Positions 17,502 to 25,508 of a DNA stretch of 64,000 nt are shown here, in pieces. Under the pieces are notes generated by a model that worked only from the letters and a program-made list of their open reading frames with translations, made no database searches and was not told the origin of the DNA. The stretch's first letter is position 1, and every line of letters begins with the position of its first letter. Source of the DNA: Stygiobacter sp. RIFOXYC2_FULL_38_25 (lineage in GTDB: Bacteria; Bacteroidota; Ignavibacteria; Ignavibacteriales; Melioribacteraceae); the NCBI GenBank assembly GCA_001803165.1, contig MHAZ01000021.1:620001-684000 (forward strand), given 5' to 3'. The translations under genes and the position numbers were made by a program.

Positions 17502-19550
17502 ATGCAATCCAAGCGCAGCCTGTGGTGGCTCTCAGCACTATTTCTTATAGTTTATTCATTTTTAGTTCTTAATGGAACAATTTCTGCACAAAGCAATAGC
17601 GGGTTTGATCTTAAAAACTTAGATAAGTTGGCAAACCCAGCACAAGATTTTTATCAATTCTCTGTCGGCGGTTGGGTGAAGAACAACCCAATTCCGGATG
17701 ATCAAGTTAGGTGGGGTTCTTTTACAATTTTGGCTGAAGACAACAATGTTGTTTTGAGAAAAATTATTGAAGAAGCTGCCGCTAATCAATCTTGGGGAAA
17801 AGGAACAGCAAAACAAAAGATTGGTGATTTCTACGCAGTGGCAATGGATTCTGTTCGTATAGAAAAAATGGGCTACAAACCAATCATTCCGGATTTGAAA
17901 AAAATTGATGCGCTTAAAGACAAAAAAGATTTGCTCAAATATCTTGCGCAAGAGTATGTAAACGGCAACGGACTGATTTTTAATTTTGGCGTAAGCGTGG
18001 ATGCTAAGAAAAGCGAAATGTACACGGCTTATTTGTCGCAAAGCGGTTTAGGATTGCCGGATGTTGAATACTATACAAAGGATGATGCACGCTCGAAAGA
18101 TATTCGTGAAAAATATACAGCGCATGTTGCAAATATGTTTAAGCTGATTGAAGTTGCACCGGAAACTGCTGCCGAATATTCTAAGACAATTATGAATGTA
18201 GAAGGTAAACTCGCTAAGGCTTCAAACACTCGTTTGGAGAACCGCGATCCGCTAAAAACTTACAACAAGATGACTCTTGATAACTTGATTAAACTTTCGG
18301 ACTCATTTGATTGGAAAAATTATTTTAAGTTGATCGGGTTACCGGATTTGGATTTGCTTGTAGTCAGCCAGCCAAAGTTCTTTTCTCAACTTGGCGCTAC
18401 ATTAGAAGAGGTTTCCCTCGACGATTGGAAAATTTATTTAAAGTGGAATGTACTGCGCGGTTCAGCTAACGCATTAAGTTCAGCTTTCGTAAATGAAAGA
18501 TTTGATTTTACACAAAGATTCATGAATGGCGCAAAAGCAATGCAGCCAAGATGGAAACGCATGGTTCAAGCCGTTAATGGTTCTTTAGGAGAATTGTTGG
18601 GACAGATTTATGTTGAAAAAGCTTTTCCGCCGGAAGCTAAACAAAGAGCAAAAGCTATTGTAAATAATTTGCTGGTAGCTATGGGTGAAAGCATTAAAGG
18701 TTTGGAATGGATGAGCGATGAAACAAAGAAACAAGCGCTCGTTAAGCTTGGAACCTTTGGCGTTAAGATTGGCTATCCTGATAAATGGAAAGACTACAGT
18801 GAACTCGAAATAGTTCGCGATTCTTACTACAAAAATTTAGAACGTGTTGGTGCTTGGGCAAGGAAACAAAATCTTGCAAAACTTGGTAAACCGGTTGATA
18901 AATTGGAATGGGGAATGAGTCCTCAAACTGTAAACGCTTCTTACAATCCTACAAAGAATGAAATTACTTTTCCAGCTGGAATTTTACAGCCCCCGTTCTT
19001 TAATCAAAAAGCTGATGACGCGATTAACTATGGTGCTATGGGTGCTGTAATCGGTCATGAAATTTCTCACGGCTTTGATGATCAAGGTAGAAAGTTTGAT
19101 CAAAAAGGAAACATTAGAGATTGGTGGACAAAAGAAGACAATGATAAATTTCAAGCGCGAGCAAAGAAATTAGTTGATGAATACAATAGTTTTGTTGTGG
19201 TTGATACTTTCAAAGTAAATGGTGCGCTTACACTCGGCGAAAACATTGGCGATCTTGGCGGCTTAACTATTTCATACGCGGCATTTAAGAACACAGAACA
19301 ATTCAAAAAGAATGAAATGATTGATAGCTTTACTCCGGCACAAAGATTTTTCTTAGGCTGGGCTCAAGTTTGGTCAACCAATGCTCGCGATGAATTCTTG
19401 AAAACGCAAGTTAAGACGGATGTTCACTCACCAAGCGTGCAAAGAGTTAACGGACCGTTGATGAATATGCCGGAATTCTTTGAAGCGTGGGGTGTTAAAC
19501 CGGGTGATAAAATGCGCGCTTCGGATGATAAGATTGTAAAGATTTGGTAG
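17502..19550 (+). CDS. Exported M13-family (neprilysin/PepO-like) zinc metallopeptidase
   Basis: The 682-residue peptidase carries a signal peptide (hydrophobic residues 9-30 followed by SAQ). Zinc ligands are in HEISH (His519, Glu520, His523) and ENIGDLGG (Glu580). The substrate-binding NASYNP and the C-terminal NGPLMNMPEF motif are also present, so it should be active on oligopeptides outside the cytoplasm. It has a strong AAAGGAG site and no co-transcribed neighbour; a dispersed repeat follows directly. Confidence 0.95.
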   Translation: MQSKRSLWWLSALFLIVYSFLVLNGTISAQSNSGFDLKNLDKLANPAQDFYQFSVGGWVKNNPIPDDQVRWGSFTILAEDNNVVLRKIIEEAAANQSWGKGTAKQKIGDFYAVAMDSVRIEKMGYKPIIPDLKKIDALKDKKDLLKYLAQEYVNGNGLIFNFGVSVDAKKSEMYTAYLSQSGLGLPDVEYYTKDDARSKDIREKYTAHVANMFKLIEVAPETAAEYSKTIMNVEGKLAKASNTRLENRDPLKTYNKMTLDNLIKLSDSFDWKNYFKLIGLPDLDLLVVSQPKFFSQLGATLEEVSLDDWKIYLKWNVLRGSANALSSAFVNERFDFTQRFMNGAKAMQPRWKRMVQAVNGSLGELLGQIYVEKAFPPEAKQRAKAIVNNLLVAMGESIKGLEWMSDETKKQALVKLGTFGVKIGYPDKWKDYSELEIVRDSYYKNLERVGAWARKQNLAKLGKPVDKLEWGMSPQTVNASYNPTKNEITFPAGILQPPFFNQKADDAINYGAMGAVIGHEISHGFDDQGRKFDQKGNIRDWWTKEDNDKFQARAKKLVDEYNSFVVVDTFKVNGALTLGENIGDLGGLTISYAAFKNTEQFKKNEMIDSFTPAQRFFLGWAQVWSTNARDEFLKTQVKTDVHSPSVQRVNGPLMNMPEFFEAWGVKPGDKMRASDDKIVKIW

Positions 19551-19559
19551 AGATTTCTA

Positions 19560-19630
19560 TGTCATTCTGAACGGAGTGAAGAATCTCTTCAAAAAATGAA
19601 TTGAGATATTTCACTTCGTTCAATATGACA
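19560..19630. repeat. 71-bp intergenic inverted repeat (TGTCATTCTGA ... ATGACA)
   Basis: The left arm TGTCATTCTGAACGGAGTGA pairs with the right arm TCACTTCGTTCAATATGACA. The inner AGAATCTC/GAGATATT also pair. A nearly identical element lies at 42439-42510, with partial copies at 21886 and 40811-40922. Confidence 0.85.
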
Positions 19631-19704
19631 ATTCACAAATCTATTTTTAATCCGGTTCTTGTTATATTTCAACGCGAAAACATTAACTCATATAAGGAAG
19701 ATAG

Positions 19705-20622
19705 ATGTATTCACTTGAAGTTAGAAATCTTACTAAAACCTTTAATAAGGTTGTTGCGGTGGATAACGCTTCGTTCGAAGTTCCGGACGGCTCGATCTTC
19801 GGGCTTATCGGTAGAAACGGCGCCGGCAAAACAACAACAATTAGAATGATGATGGGAATTTATCTGCCGGATAACGGAGATGTTGTTCTGAAAGGCGTAA
19901 AGGTTGGACAGGAATTTAAGAACCGCGTTGGTTATCTACCGGAAGAACGCGGACTTTACAAAAAAATGAAAGTAATGGATACGCTGCTTTACTTTGCCGA
20001 GCTAAAAGGTAAAACCGGCAGAACTGTTCATAAAAAAGCAGAAGAATACTTAAAGAGATTTGATTTATACGACCGCCGTTTGGCAAAAGTGGAAGATTTA
20101 TCAAAAGGTAATCAGCAAAAGTTACAATTCATTGGTACCATTCTTCACGATCCCGAGTTTATAATACTTGATGAACCATTCAGCGGACTCGATCCTGTAA
20201 ACACGAACATGCTTAAGGATATAATCTTAGAAATGAAGAGCCAGGGAAAGGTTATAATCTTTTCAACACACTTAATGGATTTTGCGGAGAAGATGTGCGA
20301 TCACATTGCGATGATTGATCATGGTAAGATTATTCTTAAAGGTTCTTTGAATGATATCAAAGCTAAACATTCTCAAAAAAATGTTAGCCTAAGTTATGAT
20401 GGAGACATTTCGTTTCTGCAAGGGCATCCTATAGTTGAAAAAATAGCAGACTACGGAAACACAACCGGTGTTAGACTTAAAGAGGCAAACCAAACGCAGC
20501 AGCTTCTTAAGTTATTAATGGAAAGAAATGTTATCGTCAAAAAGTTCGACGCTAACGACATTTCACTTCAGGAGATTTTTATTGAGTATGCCGGACAGGA
20601 AGAAGGAGGCGCCAATGTTTAA
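19705..20622 (+). CDS. ABC transporter ATP-binding protein (NatA-like)
   Basis: The 305-residue ATPase has Walker A GRNGAGKTTT, the signature LSKGNQQKLQF, Walker B FIILDEPFSGLDP and the switch His in FSTHLMDFAEKMCD. The C-terminal ~80 residues are a DUF4162-like domain typical of Na+/drug exporter ATPases such as NatA. It overlaps the permease gene by eight bases, forming a two-gene operon. The substrate is not defined; sodium or an antibiotic-like compound is family inference. Confidence 0.92.
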   Translation: MYSLEVRNLTKTFNKVVAVDNASFEVPDGSIFGLIGRNGAGKTTTIRMMMGIYLPDNGDVVLKGVKVGQEFKNRVGYLPEERGLYKKMKVMDTLLYFAELKGKTGRTVHKKAEEYLKRFDLYDRRLAKVEDLSKGNQQKLQFIGTILHDPEFIILDEPFSGLDPVNTNMLKDIILEMKSQGKVIIFSTHLMDFAEKMCDHIAMIDHGKIILKGSLNDIKAKHSQKNVSLSYDGDISFLQGHPIVEKIADYGNTTGVRLKEANQTQQLLKLLMERNVIVKKFDANDISLQEIFIEYAGQEEGGANV

Positions 20623-21883
20623 TTATAGAATTCTTGGCATTATAAAACGTGAGCTAAAAGAAAAGTTTTTATCCAAGTCGTTTATTATTACTACAATTAT
20701 GTTCCCGATGCTTTTGTTTGTTATAGGTGGTGTGCAAGCTTTTTTGGTAACGGACGAGGCTGCTTCCAAATTAAATATTGTCTGTGAAGACCAAAACCTA
20801 ACTCAATCATTTCAGAAAGAACTTGCAGTACCAGAATCCGATCTGATGAAGGAAGGTAAATTTTCTTTCAACTTCTACACAATGAACCGCGAAGAGTTGA
20901 AAAAACATTTGGACGATAACAAAAAATCCATGCTTGATGATAAGCTTACCGGAGTTATTTTTGTTCCCGATACTGTTTTTAATAATAAAATTATGGAGTA
21001 CTATTCCAAATCACCAAACAACCTTTCGCTCTCTCGTAAGCTGAACGAACCAATTAACAATGTATTAATCGGCGCATACTTTAGCAGTAAAGCTCTTTCT
21101 GCCAATGAACTCAAATTTATGCGCGGGGGAATTGAGGTAAACGGCTTCAAAATCTCTAAAGATGAGAATATCAAAGAAGAGGGCTTTGGTAGTATAGCTC
21201 TTTCATGGGTTTTTGGTCTTTTGCTTTATTTGAGCTTACTAATGTCCGGACAAATGATGCTTCAATCTGTAATTGAAGAGAAATCAAGCCGTATTGCGGA
21301 AGTGATACTATCGTCAGTCAGTCCGCGCGAAATGATGACCGGGAAAATTATTGGCTCGGCAATTACCGCGCTAATACAGATGGGTATTTGGCTTGCAACT
21401 GTGATTACGGTTGCTTCTCCTGCTCTGAATTTCCTTCCAGCTGATATTACAGTTAGTATTAAAGCGGTTCAAGTGATTTTCTTGATGGTAAACTTTGCCG
21501 TTGGATTAGTTTTATTCCTTAGTTTATTTGGGATGGTCGGTTCAATTTTCGATAATCCGCAAGACGCACAGAGCGGCATGTGGCCCGTAATGATGCTTAT
21601 TATGATTCCGTTTTTTGTAGCTATGTCTATGATGCAAAATCCCAACAGCCCAATTGGCAACGTAACGGCGCTTCTTCCATTTACATCTATTATGGTTATG
21701 CCGGTTAAGATGACAATTGTTGAGGTACCGATTTGGCAGCTTGCGCTTAGTATAGTAGTAAATATTGTTGCAATCTTCTTTGTCTTTCCAATTGCGGGCA
21801 AGATTTACCGTGTTGGAATTTTGCGCACCGGCAAAAAACCAAAGTGGAGCGAAGTTGTTAAGTGGCTTAAATACAAGTATTAA
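20615..21883 (+). CDS. ABC-2 type permease (NatB-like)
   Basis: This 422-residue permease starts at the ATG at 20615, which has a perfect AGGAGG site; an open extension to 20528 inside the ATPase gene lacks support. There is one N-terminal membrane helix (about 24-44), a ~150-residue extracytoplasmic domain, then five or six helices with the ABC-2 signature SGQMMLQSVIEEKSSRIAEV and LSSVSPREMMTGKIIG. It pairs with the ATPase at 19705 as a half-exporter system of the NatAB type. Confidence 0.9.
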   Translation: MFNYRILGIIKRELKEKFLSKSFIITTIMFPMLLFVIGGVQAFLVTDEAASKLNIVCEDQNLTQSFQKELAVPESDLMKEGKFSFNFYTMNREELKKHLDDNKKSMLDDKLTGVIFVPDTVFNNKIMEYYSKSPNNLSLSRKLNEPINNVLIGAYFSSKALSANELKFMRGGIEVNGFKISKDENIKEEGFGSIALSWVFGLLLYLSLLMSGQMMLQSVIEEKSSRIAEVILSSVSPREMMTGKIIGSAITALIQMGIWLATVITVASPALNFLPADITVSIKAVQVIFLMVNFAVGLVLFLSLFGMVGSIFDNPQDAQSGMWPVMMLIMIPFFVAMSMMQNPNSPIGNVTALLPFTSIMVMPVKMTIVEVPIWQLALSIVVNIVAIFFVFPIAGKIYRVGILRTGKKPKWSEVVKWLKYKY

Positions 21884-21885
21884 TC

Positions 21886-21920
21886 TGTCATTCTGAGGAG
21901 CTAAGCGACGAAGAATCTCC
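21886..21920. repeat. Partial copy of the TGTCATTCTGA intergenic element
   Basis: TGTCATTCTGAGGAG is followed by AAGAATCTCC, the left half of the element family seen complete at 19560 and 42439. The right arm is not obvious. Confidence 0.6.
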
Positions 21921-21974
21921 TAACCTTTAACGTTTGCAGTTCTTCTTAGACCAGAAAAACAAAACAGATTTAAA

Positions 21975-22007
21975 AAGAATCTCCAGACATTTAGTTTGGA
22001 GATTCTT
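21975..22007 (+). terminator. Hairpin after the ABC operon
   Basis: Perfect ten-base arms AAGAATCTCC / GGAGATTCTT enclose a 13-base loop and are followed by AGTTTTAAA. It reuses the AATCTCC part of the neighbouring repeat, so it may be repeat-derived. Confidence 0.45.
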
Positions 22008-22036
22008 AGTTTTAAACCAACGAAAGAAAGCGTATA

Positions 22037-22360
22037 GTGAAAGAAGAAGAAATTTATCCTTCGCTAATAGAAAAGCTGCACAAAGATTTTTCTTTGGAAA
22101 AAGAATCTTTGCCCGCCGTTGATAACTTAGATCTGATACGAAACCATTTGATTGTAAAAGTGAAAGAATTAATGTCCCGCGATTACGACCGCTTCCTTAA
22201 CAGCATGTATAGAATTGATGTAAACGAAAAGAAGGTGAGAGAAATTCTTCATTGCAAAGACAGAACCACAATTCCCGAAAAGTTAGCCGACCTAATTATA
22301 GAACGCCAGCTTATGCGTGTTAGAACGCAGATTATGTATAAAGAAGGAAAGCTGAAGTAA
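22037..22360 (+). CDS. Conserved hypothetical cytoplasmic protein, 107 aa
   Basis: I do not recognise a named family. The protein is highly charged and helical, with SRDYDRFLNSMYRIDVNEKKV in the middle and ELADLIIERQLMRVRTQ-like end (LADLIIERQLMRVRTQ). No signal peptide, membrane segment or metal motif is visible. It starts with GTG after a weak GAAAG site. Its stop abuts the stop of the convergent lipoprotein gene. Codon use looks like neighbouring genes, and the tidy frame with conserved-looking charged pattern argues that it is real. Confidence 0.6.
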   Translation: MKEEEIYPSLIEKLHKDFSLEKESLPAVDNLDLIRNHLIVKVKELMSRDYDRFLNSMYRIDVNEKKVREILHCKDRTTIPEKLADLIIERQLMRVRTQIMYKEGKLK

Positions 22361-22792
22361 CTATTTTTTAGGCAGAAACGTGTACTTAGCTGAGAAGGTA
22401 GAATCATTTGCGGTCGAGCCATCTTTATAGCCAAATAAAAATACAGTTGGATTAGATTTAATTTCAGTAGAAGTTCTAATTGTATCCGTAATGTGGTATA
22501 AAGTGTTTGCCTTAAGAGAAAGGCTTGCCCACCAGAAAACTACTTCTGTTGTTGAATCGTATTTAAGTCCATATCCATTGTGCACGCATTCTTCCAAAGT
22601 GAAGTAGCTGAACTCATAATAGTATTCTAACCACTTTGATGATCCCGTATCTATCTTCTTATAATAACCATCAGCGATATAGAGCTTCTTTCCATTCTTG
22701 AGCGAGTGTTCACTTTCAAACGGCGCAACGGTATCTTTGCATGAAAGAGTAAGTAATACAACTGCTAAAACAAAAACCAATACAGATTTCAT
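22361..22792 (-). CDS. Small lipoprotein of unknown function
   Basis: The 143-residue protein has a lipoprotein signal ending LTLSC (Cys18), so it should be lipid-anchored after cleavage by signal peptidase II. The mature part is beta-rich with several aromatic residues (WLEYYYEFSYF, VVFWWASLSL). No known domain is recognised. It lies 11 bases downstream of a T9SS cargo gene on the same strand and may be co-transcribed with it. Confidence 0.65.
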   Translation of the reverse strand: MKSVLVFVLAVVLLTLSCKDTVAPFESEHSLKNGKKLYIADGYYKKIDTGSSKWLEYYYEFSYFTLEECVHNGYGLKYDSTTEVVFWWASLSLKANTLYHITDTIRTSTEIKSNPTVFLFGYKDGSTANDSTFSAKYTFLPKK

Positions 22793-22803
22793 TTCGCGTG
22801 CCC

Positions 22804-24147
22804 TTATTTCATCAACACTAGTTTTTTTGTTTTTACAAAACTTCCGGCACGCAATTGATAAAAGTAAACTCCGCTGGTCATCTCGAGCGGAGTCGAGAGA
22901 TGACGTGCGTTGAATGTAACCTTGTAATTACCGGGCTGCTTGTATTCATCAACAAGAGTTGCAACTTCTCTCCCGAGTACATCGTAAACTTTTAAAGTAA
23001 CATGATTTGTAGTGGACGCAAAATTTGCGTCCACTACAGGTATTGTAAATTCCATTGTTGTTTCGGGATTGAATGGATTCGGATAGTTTTGGGATAACGT
23101 ATAATCTAGAGGTATTTCACTTGCACTTTCATCAATAGATGTAGTCACTAGTTTTTTCCTCATTATAAGTCCGTTACCACCTGATAACCAAACATAATTA
23201 CCATTATTCTCCATATCAGTTACATTCTCATTAACTTGAAATTCTTTCACCCATGATATTCCGCGGTCAGTTGTATAAAGAACATAGTGAGGCGAGACTT
23301 TTCGAAAATCTGTGTAGCAAACCCATCCCTTATTTCCACTTTGTGGCGATATGGTCTTAATGTATCTATATTCATTAAAATACGTATCCCAACTTAATCC
23401 ACCATTAGTAGTTGTTGACAAGGGTGCAACACCATATCCATCTGCCCAAAGAGTATCGCTATTTGCAATTTTCAACCGGCGAGCAGGTCCTTCAATATGT
23501 GACGATAATTTGTTCCAATTCTCACCCCCATCATCCGTTTTGTAAACATAGGTCAGAGAAAAATTATCAAAATAATCTCCGGCAATTGCCCAGCCTTCTT
23601 TATTGTTCTTCATCCTAATTGCCTTGAAGAATTTCACGCCAAATCGGTCTGTTGATTCTATTTCAAGTTGCTTTTGCCAGCTATTTCCACCATCAGAAGT
23701 GTGAACAATCATACCTCTGCCAAAGTTATCACCATAACGCTGTCCAGCAGCCCATCCTTCATTTTCATTTACAAATGAGAGATCCTGGAAATCAATTTCA
23801 AAATTACCAGCATAGCGAATCCATGTTTTTCCGCCATCCTTTGTTGAAAATAAACGACCTTGGGAAGCACAAGCATAACCAATTCCTTTGGTAACAAATT
23901 GGATTTGTTGTATTCCAAATTTTTCGTTTTGTATCTTTTCAATTATCCAATCGTTACCGCCATTTGTAGTATGTAAGAATATAATACTATCAGTTATTGC
24001 CCAGCCATTTAATGAATCAAGGAAACAAATGCTTCTAATTGATGCTTTTGTATTTGTACTTTGTACTTCCCAGTCTTGACACAGTACGGTTATTGTCATT
24101 AACTGAATCAACAAACAATAATTAGCAATTTGTTTGAATCTTCTCAT
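22804..24147 (-). CDS. T9SS-sorted protein with Ycf48/BNR-like beta-propeller repeats
   Basis: The 447-residue protein has an N-terminal signal-like segment (IANYCLLIQLMTITVLCQ), then six or so blades of the Ycf48/sialidase-like propeller with repeated TTNGGNDW, STKDGGKTW, TSDGGNSW, KTDDGGENW and TTNGGLSW. The end is a type A T9SS sorting domain (QNYPNPFNPETTMEFT ... KKLVLMK). That domain carries two in-frame palindromes, encoding VVDANFASTT and HLSTPLEMTS. It heads a block of three similar cargo genes on this strand. The ligand of the propeller is unknown. Confidence 0.85.
   Translation of the reverse strand: MRRFKQIANYCLLIQLMTITVLCQDWEVQSTNTKASIRSICFLDSLNGWAITDSIIFLHTTNGGNDWIIEKIQNEKFGIQQIQFVTKGIGYACASQGRLFSTKDGGKTWIRYAGNFEIDFQDLSFVNENEGWAAGQRYGDNFGRGMIVHTSDGGNSWQKQLEIESTDRFGVKFFKAIRMKNNKEGWAIAGDYFDNFSLTYVYKTDDGGENWNKLSSHIEGPARRLKIANSDTLWADGYGVAPLSTTTNGGLSWDTYFNEYRYIKTISPQSGNKGWVCYTDFRKVSPHYVLYTTDRGISWVKEFQVNENVTDMENNGNYVWLSGGNGLIMRKKLVTTSIDESASEIPLDYTLSQNYPNPFNPETTMEFTIPVVDANFASTTNHVTLKVYDVLGREVATLVDEYKQPGNYKVTFNARHLSTPLEMTSGVYFYQLRAGSFVKTKKLVLMK
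22877..22904. repeat. In-frame palindromic element PAL-1, reverse orientation relative to gene
   Basis: GTCATCTCGAGCGG and AGTCGAGAGATGAC on the plus strand form a near-perfect inverted repeat with GTCATCTC/GAGATGAC ends. Read on the minus strand it encodes RHLSTPLEMT, whereas the same element in the other orientation encodes HLERSRE in the genes ending at 1517 and 25509. Confidence 0.8.
23009..23037. repeat. In-frame perfect palindrome PAL-2 (29 bp)
   Basis: Fourteen-base arms GTAGTGGACGCAAA / TTTGCGTCCACTAC surround a single central base. It encodes VVDANFASTT within the T9SS sorting domain, between the EFTIP and HVTLKVYDVLG parts. Confidence 0.9.
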
Positions 24148-24282
24148 AACGTTTCCGAGTTAGTGATATCATTTTATAAATATAAGTTATGTCGACTTTT
24201 ATTGATTATTCTTTTTCAAACAACACAGTCTCATCTTAACAAGAGAGTTTGCAAACGCTGAAGATTTCATTTCGCGTGCCCT

Positions 24283-25494
24283 TTATTTCAGCAAAACCAA
24301 TTTTTTTGTCTCAATAAAACTTCCGGCACGCAATTGATAAAAGTAAACTCCACTTGGTAAAGAAGTTGCATGCGACGTCTTTACGTTAAATATAACTTTG
24401 TAATTGCCGGGTTGCTTGTATTCATCAACAAGAGTTGCAACTTCTCTCCCGAGCACATCGTAAACTTTTAAAGTAACATGATTTGTAGTGGACGCAAAAT
24501 TTGCGTCCACTACAGGTATTGTAAATTCCATTGTTGTTTCGGGATTGAATGGATTCGGATAGTTTTGGGAAAGAGAAAATTGCTTTGGAATTTCAGAATT
24601 CTCACCAATAGAGGAAACTTCTCTGATACGTAAAGTGGTTTTTCTTGAAAAGGTTTTTAAGTTACCATCAGTTACGTAAACAATCACTTCAGATTTGTTT
24701 GCGAATATGAAGTCGTTATTTGACGGAACCCAACCAAATAATCCGTTTTCTAGTAAAACCGACTGTTTGGGCAGCGGTGTCGAAGGGTAAAATTTCAATG
24801 AATCTCCATCAGGGTCAACGGCTTCGTACTTAAACAAATATTTCGTAGTTGCCATAATAGCTGTATCCGGCATTTCTTTAACAAACACCGGCGCATGGTT
24901 AACTCTAAAATTTGCAAAAATGTTTGCTCTGTCGTTTTCAAATAAACCATTTTTAATCGGGAGAGTATAAATTGAATCGCTCGACAGAACAGAATTTTCA
25001 TTTGACCAATTAATAAACCGGTAATCTTTATTTGCTCTGGCTGTTAGAGTAGCGCTAGTACTAGTAAATGATCGTAATACTAATCCTCCGTCCGGGGGTT
25101 TTGTGTCAACATAAAGACGAAATCCTCCATCAGAAGTCATTGCATCTAAAACTGTAATTACTGCAATCCTTGATAAGACGGTATCTTTGCCATCAGTTGA
25201 AAGAATTTGAATATAGTTTTTGCCTAGCTGTAACAGAGAAGGGCGCCAAATAAGTTTGCCATCTGCTGAGTTGAAAAATGAATTTGTCGGCACTAGTGAT
25301 TCTGCAAAATATTTTACAGAATCACCATCGGAATCTATCGCCTTGTAAGAAAATTGAATCGCGTTTCCAGCGCTTACAGTAGTATCTGGTATTTCTTTAA
25401 CAAACACCGGCGCGTGGTTTTCTGTTGTGTCTTTATTTTGAGCAAACAAAACCGAGAAAGAAATAATTACAAATACTAAAATGAATTGCTTCAT
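24283..25494 (-). CDS. T9SS-sorted protein with Ig/cadherin-like repeats
   Basis: The 403-residue protein has a signal peptide (about 1-18, ending LFAQ). Two copies of a ~100-residue Ig/cadherin-like unit begin NHAPVFVKEIPDTTV and NHAPVFVKEMPDTAI and contain AIDSDGDSVKY / AVDPDGDSLKF, probably calcium-binding loops (putative-Ig, He_PIG type). A Bacterial-repeat-like beta segment lies between them. The end is a type A T9SS sorting domain with KKLVLLK. Palindromes at 24358-24383 and 24485-24513 lie inside that domain. It is the middle member of the three-gene cargo block; the adhesive role is inference. Confidence 0.82.
   Translation of the reverse strand: MKQFILVFVIISFSVLFAQNKDTTENHAPVFVKEIPDTTVSAGNAIQFSYKAIDSDGDSVKYFAESLVPTNSFFNSADGKLIWRPSLLQLGKNYIQILSTDGKDTVLSRIAVITVLDAMTSDGGFRLYVDTKPPDGGLVLRSFTSTSATLTARANKDYRFINWSNENSVLSSDSIYTLPIKNGLFENDRANIFANFRVNHAPVFVKEMPDTAIMATTKYLFKYEAVDPDGDSLKFYPSTPLPKQSVLLENGLFGWVPSNNDFIFANKSEVIVYVTDGNLKTFSRKTTLRIREVSSIGENSEIPKQFSLSQNYPNPFNPETTMEFTIPVVDANFASTTNHVTLKVYDVLGREVATLVDEYKQPGNYKVIFNVKTSHATSLPSGVYFYQLRAGSFIETKKLVLLK
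24358..24383. repeat. In-frame imperfect palindrome PAL-3
   Basis: Thirteen-base arms (TAAAGAAGTTGCA / TGCGACGTCTTTA) have one mismatch and one G-T pair. It encodes VKTSHATSL and occupies the slot that PAL-1 fills in the neighbouring sorting domains. Confidence 0.65.
24485..24513. repeat. In-frame perfect palindrome PAL-2, second copy
   Basis: Its sequence is identical to the copy at 23009-23037 and it lies at the same position of the sorting domain. Confidence 0.9.
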
Positions 25495-25508
25495 TGCTTT
25501 CTATTCCA

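Noticed and set aside
19601-19849. 82-residue frame overlapping the start of the ABC ATPase
   Set aside because: It begins inside an intergenic repeat and runs out of frame into the Walker A region; no family resemblance.
20528-20614. Upstream extension of the ABC permease
   Set aside because: It lies in the ATPase coding region; the ATG at 20615 has a perfect AGGAGG site and the expected N-terminus.
21934-22122. Arg/Lys-rich frame between the ABC operon and the 107-aa gene
   Set aside because: It covers the repeat-derived hairpin and overlaps the start of the next gene in another frame; composition looks non-coding.
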